IMG/VR virus record: IMGVR_UViG_3300017708_003042
Coordinates: 1-24,012 of that record
Length of the DNA stretch: 24,012 nucleotides
Direction: 5' to 3' (one strand)
Origin: a virus
The notes below the pieces were generated by a model that saw nothing but the letters and a program-made list of their open reading frames with translations, was not told the DNA's origin and ran no database searches. Of this stretch, positions 6,023 through 11,416 are shown piece after piece; the first letter of the stretch is position 1, and the number at the start of each line of letters is the position of its first letter. A program made the translations under genes and the position numbers.

Positions 6023-6829
6023 ATGAAAAATAATTTAATACCAATTCCTATAATAGGAGTACCTGTAGTAAATGGAGTTCATTGGGTAGATAGATTAATT
6101 AAATCTATTGATTATCCTGTAGATAATTTACTTATCATTAATAATAATGGTAAAGGTGAAATTGATTCCCAACTAGATGATTTAAAAAAGATTGATAATG
6201 AATTTATTAAAAAGTTACACATTATCCATTTTCCTTCTAATTTAGGAGTAGCTTCTTCTTGGAACTTAATTATTAAATTATATTTAATGAAACCTTATTG
6301 GGTGATATGCAGTCATGATGTAGCTTTCACTCCAGGTTTATTAGAAGAAATTGCAATTGCTACTTTAGATAAAGAAGTTGCTATGGTACATCCTCATAAA
6401 GGACAATTTAATTTAGGAAGTTACGATTTATTTGTTATAACTGAAAAGGGGGTTAGAGATGTAGGTTTATTTGACGAAAATTTATACCCAGCTTATGCAG
6501 AAGATAGTGATTTTATAATGAGATTAAATAATATACAACCAAAAATGATTAAAGGTTTAAAAAATATCCATTTACATGGTGATGAAATTGCTAAGGCTGA
6601 TGATGAACATTATAAGAAAAATGGGATGCAAACTAAAAAAGAAAATGAAGAATTAGCTTGGTTATTAAATCAATCTAATGAAATAAATGGAGAATATTTA
6701 GCAAAAAAATGGGGTAATGGGTGGAGAACGGTTCAACCCCATTGGAATCCTTTTTGTAATGCTGAATACCCTCAATCATATATAACCTGGGATTTAGATT
6801 TTGTTAGAAAAAAATATTTAGGGTTTTAA
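6023..6829 (+). CDS. GT2-like glycosyltransferase B, tandem paralogue of A
   Basis: The 268-residue product aligns along its length with glycosyltransferase A: IIGVPVVNGVHWVDRL, YPVDNLLIINNNGKG, PSNLGVASSWNLIIK, AFTPGLLEE, GSYDLFVIT, VGLFDENLYPAYAEDSDF. The nucleotide-binding site reads CSHDV where A has TQDDI, so only the last acidic residue (D99) is kept. The acidic PAYAEDSDF motif is retained. Similarity is visible at DNA level, so this is a tandem duplication with divergence, probably to a second donor or acceptor. A TTG three bases earlier (6020) is in frame, but the ATG at 6023 matches the start context of gene A. The tRNA-Gln begins one base after the TAA stop. Confidence 0.85.
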   Translation: MKNNLIPIPIIGVPVVNGVHWVDRLIKSIDYPVDNLLIINNNGKGEIDSQLDDLKKIDNEFIKKLHIIHFPSNLGVASSWNLIIKLYLMKPYWVICSHDVAFTPGLLEEIAIATLDKEVAMVHPHKGQFNLGSYDLFVITEKGVRDVGLFDENLYPAYAEDSDFIMRLNNIQPKMIKGLKNIHLHGDEIAKADDEHYKKNGMQTKKENEELAWLLNQSNEINGEYLAKKWGNGWRTVQPHWNPFCNAEYPQSYITWDLDFVRKKYLGF

Positions 6830-6902
6830 TGTCCGATGGTGTAACTGGCAACACGTCTGTTTTTGGTGCAGAAGAGTCTAGGTTCGATCCCTAGTCGGAC
6901 AA
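6830..6902 (+). tRNA. tRNA-Gln (anticodon UUG)
   Basis: All arms fold: acceptor TGTCCGA/TCGGACA (7 bp, with the U1-A72 pair typical of bacterial tRNA-Gln), D stem GTGT/ACAC, anticodon stem TCTGT/GCAGA with loop TTTTGGT, and T arm CTAGG-TTCGATC-CCTAG. The anticodon TTG reads CAA, the overwhelmingly preferred Gln codon in this window. The discriminator is A. No CCA is encoded (CAT follows), so the tail must be added after processing. The gene begins at the base after the stop codon of the glycosyltransferase, so it is presumably cut out of that mRNA. Confidence 0.95.
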
Positions 6903-6922
6903 CATAATAAATAATAAATTAA

Positions 6923-7123
6923 ATGGAGAAATTTCAAGAAGAGTTTTTAGATAAAGTAGGAAGTGATGAGATAATAAAAATCTCTCAAATATTAGATAGA
7001 GTAAATAGACAAGAAAAATTAGTTGAAGTTATATATTATGCTTTAATAACTATGTCTAAATCAGATGGAAATATGACTCCTCTTTTAGCATTACAAATTG
7101 CTGAAGAGGATTGGGATATATAA
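6923..7123 (+). CDS. Small acidic helical protein, unknown
   Basis: This 66-residue, mostly helical and acidic protein runs from MEKFQEEFLDKVGSDEII to LQIAEEDWDI. No signal peptide, membrane segment or known motif is seen. It lies 20 nt after the tRNA and is probably on the same transcript. Its last codons overlap the promoter P4 that serves the next gene. Codon use matches its neighbours, and the plus-strand frame is the only sensible one here, so I consider it real but of unknown function. Confidence 0.6.
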   Translation: MEKFQEEFLDKVGSDEIIKISQILDRVNRQEKLVEVIYYALITMSKSDGNMTPLLALQIAEEDWDI

Positions 7124-7142
7124 TATATTTTTCATATATTTA
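7111..7142 (+). promoter_or_regulatory. Bacteroidota-type promoter P4, likely leaderless
   Basis: TTGG (7111-7114) and TATATTTA (7135-7142) are 24 nt apart start-to-start. The box is inside a perfect dyad, CATATAT-TTATG-ATATATG (7133-7151), whose right arm contains the ATG at 7149. With a start site expected a few bases after the -7 box, the mRNA would begin at or next to the start codon. It lacks the CCRA half-dyad seen in P1-P3. Confidence 0.5.
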
Positions 7143-7148
7143 TGATAT

Positions 7149-7571
7149 ATGGTAAATTTAGATAATATATTTCATTTATTTGAATCTAATGATAATTTAG
7201 ATGGTACAGAAAATAGTACTACTTTAATTGATTTTAAAAATACCCCTACATATTGGGTTGGGATGTATAAAAAATTAATACTAAACCATGTAAATTTTAA
7301 TAAAAAACTAGCTGAATTTTTTCAAAAGTCTAATAAAGATTTAGATATTAATGATATGAAGGAAGCAGGTGAATTTGTAACTTATAATAGAGCATGGTTA
7401 TATATTAAAAAAATCAATATTAAAAATGAAGAACATATGAAAGGCGCACAAAATTACGCAGATGAATATCTTGATACAGCGTTAAAATTAGGTATAAATT
7501 TTTTTATAGAAACCGAACAATATGAAAGATGTGCTCACCTTCAAAAAATTCTTAATAATCTTTCAGAATAG
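7149..7571 (+). CDS. Hypothetical helical phage protein
   Basis: The 140-residue product is predominantly helical. Features are an acidic, Asn-rich N-terminus (LFESNDNLDGTEN), an aromatic YWVGMYKKLI segment near 35-44, and a C-terminal helix FFIETEQYERCAHLQKIL that has the look of a short TPR-like or hairpin repeat ('EQYERC..L'). Similar C-terminal helices occur in uncharacterised small proteins of marine T4-like phages, to my recollection. There is no signal peptide. It has its own promoter P4 and is followed, within two bases of its stop codon, by promoter P3. Function unknown. Confidence 0.65.
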   Translation: MVNLDNIFHLFESNDNLDGTENSTTLIDFKNTPTYWVGMYKKLILNHVNFNKKLAEFFQKSNKDLDINDMKEAGEFVTYNRAWLYIKKINIKNEEHMKGAQNYADEYLDTALKLGINFFIETEQYERCAHLQKILNNLSE

Positions 7572-7572
7572 C

Positions 7573-7603
7573 TTGGATTCCCAAAATATTTTATATATCT
7601 TAG
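7573..7603 (+). promoter_or_regulatory. Bacteroidota-type promoter P3 with TTGG-N4-CCAA dyad
   Basis: TTGG (7573-7576) is part of TTGG-ATTC-CCAA, the same dyad as in P1 and P2. A TATCTTAG box lies 23 nt downstream (7596-7603). The box is embedded in a perfect 7-bp dyad TATATCT-T-AGATATA (7594-7608). It would drive the 7721-9788 gene block through a structured leader. Confidence 0.5.
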
Positions 7604-7610
7604 ATATAAA

Positions 7611-7641
7611 TTAATATTAGGTATTAAGGTACCAATGTTAA
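7611..7641 (+). promoter_or_regulatory. Leader hairpin downstream of P3
   Basis: TTAATATTAGGTA (7611-7623) pairs with TACCAATGTTAA (7630-7641) around a TTAAGG loop, with one bulged A and one G-T pair. No T-run follows, so it is not a simple terminator. It would form the 5' end of the transcript from P3. Confidence 0.35.
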
Positions 7642-7686
7642 TATGAATGGTAAAATGATAAAAATAAAGAGATTAGAGATATAAAG

Positions 7687-7707
7687 TATAATATGTACAC
7701 AGAATAA
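7687..7707 (+). promoter_or_regulatory. Shared leader element TATAATATG...CACAGAATAA, copy 2
   Basis: TATAATATG (7687-7695) and CACAGAATAA (7698-7707) repeat the blocks found at 2798-2821, with a shorter gap. The next start codon is at 7721. Its role is unknown. Confidence 0.35.
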
Positions 7708-7720
7708 CACTAAAATAATT

Positions 7721-7903
7721 ATGAGAAATAAAAATAATTGTATAAGATTAATGGAGAAATTAGAGTCAAAATTACAAACTCTAAATTTTATACTAAGTAG
7801 ACCCAATGCGAATGTTAATGAATTTAAAAAAGTAATTGATGAATCTAAGGATTTAATTCAAGACGTAAAATCATTTTTAGATCGCGAACAAGAAACAATG
7901 TAA
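7721..7903 (+). CDS. Small helical protein, unknown
   Basis: This 60-residue, two-helix protein has segments CIRLMEKLESKLQTLNFIL and EFKKVIDESKDLIQDVKSFL, highly charged with a heptad-like spacing of Leu/Ile that suggests a coiled coil or helical hairpin. There is no membrane segment or catalytic motif. It lies 13 nt after a leader element shared with the glycan cassette and 13 nt before the HD hydrolase gene, so it is probably co-transcribed with it. An overlapping minus-strand frame is rejected because it is only a T-rich shadow. Function unknown. Confidence 0.6.
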   Translation: MRNKNNCIRLMEKLESKLQTLNFILSRPNANVNEFKKVIDESKDLIQDVKSFLDREQETM

Positions 7904-7916
7904 AAATTAAAAGGTT

Positions 7917-8687
7917 ATGAAATTAACAGCAGAAAAAATACAATCTAATTGGGAAGATTTTATAAGTAATATTAATACTTATATTTCATCTCCTCGTAAA
8001 GAACAATTAACTAAATTTTATGAAACATATGCAGAACGTATTATGCTTATGCCAGCTGCTCATAAAAAAGAATACCATTCAGCATTCCCAGGTGGATATG
8101 TTGATCATGTTAATAGAGTAGTTCATGCAGCATTATCAATGTCAGATGTTTGGAAGTCTTTTGGGTGTGATATGGATACATTTACAACTGAAGAATTAGT
8201 ATTTTCAGCTATTAACCATGATTTAGGAAAAATGGGTGATAAAGATCATGAAGCTTATATTCCCCAAACTGATAAATGGAGAAAAGATAAATTAGGTGAG
8301 GATTATATGTTTAATAAAAAATTACCATTTTCATCCGTCCCTGATAGAACATTATTTCTTCTTCAGGATAATAATATCAAATATACTTTTAATGAAATGT
8401 TAGCAATTCAAACCCATGATGGGTTGTATGACTCAGCAAATGATAAATATTTAAAAGGATGGATGCCAGAACAAAAACCTCGTACTTCATTACCTTTTAT
8501 TTTACATCAGGCCGATATGATGGCTGCTCGAATTGAATTTGAAGTAGAATGGTTACCTAAATTTAAAAAAGATCAAAGCAAAATAAAAGAAAATTTTACA
8601 ATACAAAATAAAAAAACAACAACTAAATCTAAAGCCCTAGGCAATATATCAAGCCCAGGGTTAAAGAATATGTTAGACAATTTATAA
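7917..8687 (+). CDS. HD-domain phosphohydrolase
   Basis: The 256-residue protein carries an HD-type metal-dependent phosphohydrolase core. It has histidines at AFPGGYVDHVNRVVH (H64, H70), the defining HD in SAINHDLGK (H101, D102), a further QTHDGL (H167, D168) and LHQADMMAARIE (H197, D200). The order H...HD...H...D is that of the HD superfamily, which hydrolyses nucleotides, cyclic nucleotides or ppGpp-like phosphoesters. The C-terminal 40 residues are basic and look disordered. The start at 7917 has the AAAAGGTTATG context seen at 1579 and 1918. Substrate cannot be told from sequence; dNTP metabolism or degradation of a defence signal are both plausible. Confidence 0.88.
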   Translation: MKLTAEKIQSNWEDFISNINTYISSPRKEQLTKFYETYAERIMLMPAAHKKEYHSAFPGGYVDHVNRVVHAALSMSDVWKSFGCDMDTFTTEELVFSAINHDLGKMGDKDHEAYIPQTDKWRKDKLGEDYMFNKKLPFSSVPDRTLFLLQDNNIKYTFNEMLAIQTHDGLYDSANDKYLKGWMPEQKPRTSLPFILHQADMMAARIEFEVEWLPKFKKDQSKIKENFTIQNKKTTTKSKALGNISSPGLKNMLDNL

Positions 8688-8688
8688 T

Positions 8689-8967
8689 ATGGAAATAATA
8701 ATAATATCAATATTATCAATGTTAGTAATAGTATTAGGATTTGCAGTTTTTAACCTAATGAAAAAAAATGAACAACAAGAAGATATTTTAGTAGAATATA
8801 TGAAATGGCTTAATAAAATATCTAAAGCCATAGAAGTATCAGATGCAAGATTAAAAAAATTAGACTCACAAGGCAGGTTTGAAAGTGATGATGAAATAGG
8901 TTTTTTCTTTAAAACAGTTATGACAATACAAGATTTATTAAATGGATTTAAAATTAAAGATATATAA
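8689..8967 (+). CDS. Small N-terminally membrane-anchored protein
   Basis: This 92-residue protein has one hydrophobic segment, residues 2-22 (IIIISILSMLVIVLGFAVFNL), followed by KK, predicting an N-terminal anchor with the rest cytoplasmic. The soluble part is a charged helix (about 25-60) and a terminal segment RFESDDEIGFFFKTVMTIQD. I recall similar FESDDE-GFFF tails in small uncharacterised proteins of T4-like marine phages. It starts one base after the HD gene's stop codon and ends 11 nt before the late sigma gene, so it belongs to the same unit. Function unknown. Confidence 0.65.
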   Translation: MEIIIISILSMLVIVLGFAVFNLMKKNEQQEDILVEYMKWLNKISKAIEVSDARLKKLDSQGRFESDDEIGFFFKTVMTIQDLLNGFKIKDI

Positions 8968-8978
8968 CTTATGACTAC

Positions 8979-9788
8979 ATGGATAATATAATAAGAGAAG
9001 CAAAGAAAAAAAGACAAAAACGAAATTATTTTACTCAAGAAACTGAAGACGCTATTGTTAGATATAATATTAGTGATGATAAAAGTTTTAAAAGTATAAC
9101 TTACCAAAAAGAGATTCACTATCCTTTTTATAAACTAACTGAAAATATTATTCATACTTTTAAGTTTTACTACACAGATGGTGTTGAAAATTTAGAAGAC
9201 TTACAACATGAAATCATGGTATTTCTTTTAGATAAAATTCATCTTTTTGATCCCTCAAAAGGAGCTAAAGCTTATTCTTATTTTGGAACTATTGTTAAAA
9301 GATGGCTAATAGTTTACAACCAAAAAAATTATAAAAAAAGAATTGAATCCGTTGATATTGGGGATATATCTAAACATCAAAATCTAGATGAGGGAGATAA
9401 TTCAACCTTTATATTAAATTCTAAATTAGAACAATCCTCTCAAAAATTTATAGATTTAGATAAAAACTTTGGTGATGAATTATATAATAAAGGATATAAA
9501 GAAGGTGATAGATTATCTATTTTTGTAGATTTATACGTAAAATATATGACTGAAAGAATATACAGTTATTTTCCTAAAGAATATGATGCTCAAATAGCAG
9601 ATTGTATTTTAGAATTATTTAGAAAAAGAGATGCAATTGATGTTTTTAATAAAAAAGCACTTTATATTTATATAAGAGAAATGATTGACGTAAAAACTCC
9701 TAAAATAACTAAAATAGCTAATAAATTATATAAAGTATTTAAAGAAAAATATTTAGTATTTTCTGAAAGTGGTTATTTTCCCTCTTAA
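8979..9788 (+). CDS. 55: Late-transcription sigma factor, gp55-like
   Basis: The 269-residue protein has a basic N-terminus (REAKKKRQKRNYF) followed by a sigma region-2-like core at residues 18-112: FTQETEDAIVRYN, YPFYKLTENIIHTFKFYY, LEDLQHEIMVFLLDKIHLFDP, and KAYSYFGTIVKRWLI. That order matches T4 gp55-type factors of marine T4-like phages, which redirect host RNA polymerase to late promoters. T4 gp55 is about 185 residues; this one has a C-terminal helical extension of roughly 100 residues. The putative late promoter TAATATTTATAAT lies 13 nt after its stop codon and opens the baseplate operon. The gp45/gp33 partners are not in this window. Confidence 0.85.
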   Translation: MDNIIREAKKKRQKRNYFTQETEDAIVRYNISDDKSFKSITYQKEIHYPFYKLTENIIHTFKFYYTDGVENLEDLQHEIMVFLLDKIHLFDPSKGAKAYSYFGTIVKRWLIVYNQKNYKKRIESVDIGDISKHQNLDEGDNSTFILNSKLEQSSQKFIDLDKNFGDELYNKGYKEGDRLSIFVDLYVKYMTERIYSYFPKEYDAQIADCILELFRKRDAIDVFNKKALYIYIREMIDVKTPKITKIANKLYKVFKEKYLVFSESGYFPS

Positions 9789-9801
9789 AAGTTTAAATTC
9801 T

Positions 9802-9814
9802 TAATATTTATAAT
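9802..9814 (+). promoter_or_regulatory. Late-type promoter, copy 2
   Basis: TAATATTTATAAT is identical to the copies at 551 and 13439. It ends 8 nt before the ATG at 9823 and has no TTG -33 box. It lies between the gp55-like gene and the first baseplate-operon gene. Confidence 0.6.
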
Positions 9815-9822
9815 CAAAAATT

Positions 9823-10179
9823 ATGGGACAACTAGATTCAATAATATTTGGTGATAAAAAATTTTCAGATATTCTTCATGAAATATATGAAAACCAAACC
9901 ACTAAAAAACAACAAATTACATCTTTAATAAGTGAATTAAAACCTTTGATTCAAGAAATAGGTGATGCTACTTTAATAGTACCTTTAATAAAGGAATATT
10001 TAGAAATCGGGGTAAAAAATGATGAGCAACTAATTAAAATGGCTACTATTATCCAAAGAGCTGTAAATAATACAAATGATGAAGATGGTTTTGGTATAAC
10101 TGAAGAAGAAAAAGCAGAATTATTAGCTGAAATGGATAAATTAGAAAGAATAAATAAAGAAAACAAAACTAATGGCTAG
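9823..10179 (+). CDS. Hypothetical helical protein, first gene of baseplate operon
   Basis: This 118-residue protein is almost entirely helical and acidic. It starts MGQLDSIIFGDKKFSDILHEIYEN and ends with a charged helix EEEKAELLAEMDKLERINKE. There are no membrane segments or enzymatic motifs. It directly follows the late-type promoter and overlaps the hub gene by 8 nt, so it is a late gene and probably a tail assembly factor, chaperone or small baseplate component. No T4 homologue is recognised. Confidence 0.6.
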   Translation: MGQLDSIIFGDKKFSDILHEIYENQTTKKQQITSLISELKPLIQEIGDATLIVPLIKEYLEIGVKNDEQLIKMATIIQRAVNNTNDEDGFGITEEEKAELLAEMDKLERINKENKTNG

Positions 10180-11416
10180 AATTCCTACAGGATTAAATTC
10201 ATTAAAACATACTACTATACCTTCCTCTAAAGGATCTGAAATAATTCCTGTAAGAGTTAAATTTGTTTCCTTAAATGGAAATGATTACCCAATTAATTGG
10301 AAAAAATATGGAGAATATAGTAGTGTAGGTAGTATTTTATTTGAAGATTTAACAAATCCCTCAGGTGCTCCTTTAGATACTTTAAGTTATGCTAATCCAC
10401 TTTATTCAAATATAAAATTCTTACCATTAGTTAATGAAATAGTTTACATAATTTCTTTACCTAATGCCTCAACTCAAGAAAATCCCTCTACAGGTAATCA
10501 ATATTATTATTTTCAAAGTATTAATATTTGGAATAGTATTCATCATAACGCATCTCCAAATTCACTTACAACAGAACCTACTAATACTCAAAATTATAAT
10601 AAAACAGAAGCAGGAGTTGAAACCCAAGCAGACTCTACTCCAGAAGAAATTAATTTTGGGTTTACTTTTAAGGAAAAATTAGGGATAAGGAATTTACAAC
10701 CTTTTGAAGGTGATGTTTTAATTGAAGGAAGATGGGGTAATACTATAAGATTTGGTAGTACAGTAAAAAATTCATCTCCTTTAAATCCCTGGTCTAATAG
10801 TGGAGAAAATGGTGAACCTATTACTATTATAAAAAACGGGCAAACTAAAACTAATGATGATCCTTGGATACCTCAAGTAGAAAACATAAATACTGATAAA
10901 TCTTCTATTTATTTAACTTCAAATCAGCAAATACCTATAGGAGCGGCTAATACTGATTACAGTTCATACACACCTGCTTTTGGTGAAGTTCCTAGTTCAC
11001 CTAGTTCATATAATGGTTCTCAAGTTATTGTTGATTCAGGACGTTTATTATTTAATTCTAAAAATGATCATATTTTACTTAGTTCTGCAAGAACAATTTC
11101 ATTTGGAGCACAAAAAGGTTTTAATTTTGATACTACTTCTAATTTTGTTGTTAAAGTAGGAACCAAAATAATGTTAGGAGATAAAGAAGAAAGTAATACT
11201 GAACCTTTAATATTAGGAGATAAATTTTTAGCTGATTTTCAAAAATTACTAACTAATGTAGTTTCTTTAACCTCAGCTTTAGGGACTGTGGGCACACCTA
11301 CTCCTTTTACTCCAAATATAGCAGTAGCACAAACAGCAACAAAAGTAGGATTACAAGCACAGTCTATGTTATCTTCAATTGAATTTTATAAATCAAAAAC
11401 AACAAGAACTTTATAA
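10172..11416 (+). CDS. gp5-like baseplate hub/spike protein
   Basis: The 414-residue protein has an N-terminal OB-like barrel (about 25-97: PVRVKFVSLNGNDYP ... FLPLVNEIVYIISLP). A linker follows, then PFEGDVLIEGRWGNTIRFGS (177-196), GEPITIIKNGQ (214-224) and NINTDKSSIYLTSNQ (238-252), and finally short repeated strands (NDHILLSSARTISF ... FVVKVGTKIMLG, about 296-336) of the kind that build a triple-stranded spike. This is the layout of gpV/gp5-type puncturing proteins. Unlike T4 gp5, no lysozyme domain is visible between the OB fold and the helix. The C-terminus (about 350-414) is helical. It overlaps the next gene by one base (TAATGG). I am sure it is a structural hub-type protein and fairly sure of the gp5 relation. 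Confidence 0.75.
   Translation: MARIPTGLNSLKHTTIPSSKGSEIIPVRVKFVSLNGNDYPINWKKYGEYSSVGSILFEDLTNPSGAPLDTLSYANPLYSNIKFLPLVNEIVYIISLPNASTQENPSTGNQYYYFQSINIWNSIHHNASPNSLTTEPTNTQNYNKTEAGVETQADSTPEEINFGFTFKEKLGIRNLQPFEGDVLIEGRWGNTIRFGSTVKNSSPLNPWSNSGENGEPITIIKNGQTKTNDDPWIPQVENINTDKSSIYLTSNQQIPIGAANTDYSSYTPAFGEVPSSPSSYNGSQVIVDSGRLLFNSKNDHILLSSARTISFGAQKGFNFDTTSNFVVKVGTKIMLGDKEESNTEPLILGDKFLADFQKLLTNVVSLTSALGTVGTPTPFTPNIAVAQTATKVGLQAQSMLSSIEFYKSKTTRTL

Noticed and set aside
7624-7806. 60-residue minus-strand frame
   Set aside because: Hydrophobic low-complexity product of A-rich plus-strand DNA, opposite promoter leader and a better plus-strand gene.
8682-9119. 145-residue minus-strand frame
   Set aside because: Ser/Ile/Phe-rich shadow of the plus-strand membrane-anchored protein and late sigma gene, both of which have recognisable features.
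9951-10166. Minus-strand frame opposite the 118-residue gene
   Set aside because: Shadow frame; the plus-strand gene fits the operon with promoter and overlap.
10464-10682. Second plus-strand frame inside the hub gene
   Set aside because: Lys/Leu/Ile-rich alternate-frame product inside a gene with recognisable structural motifs.
10864-10876. TTGGATACC-like match to the P1-P3 dyad
   Set aside because: It is inside the hub coding sequence, the second arm is shifted by a base, and no TATATTTA-like box lies 23 nt downstream.
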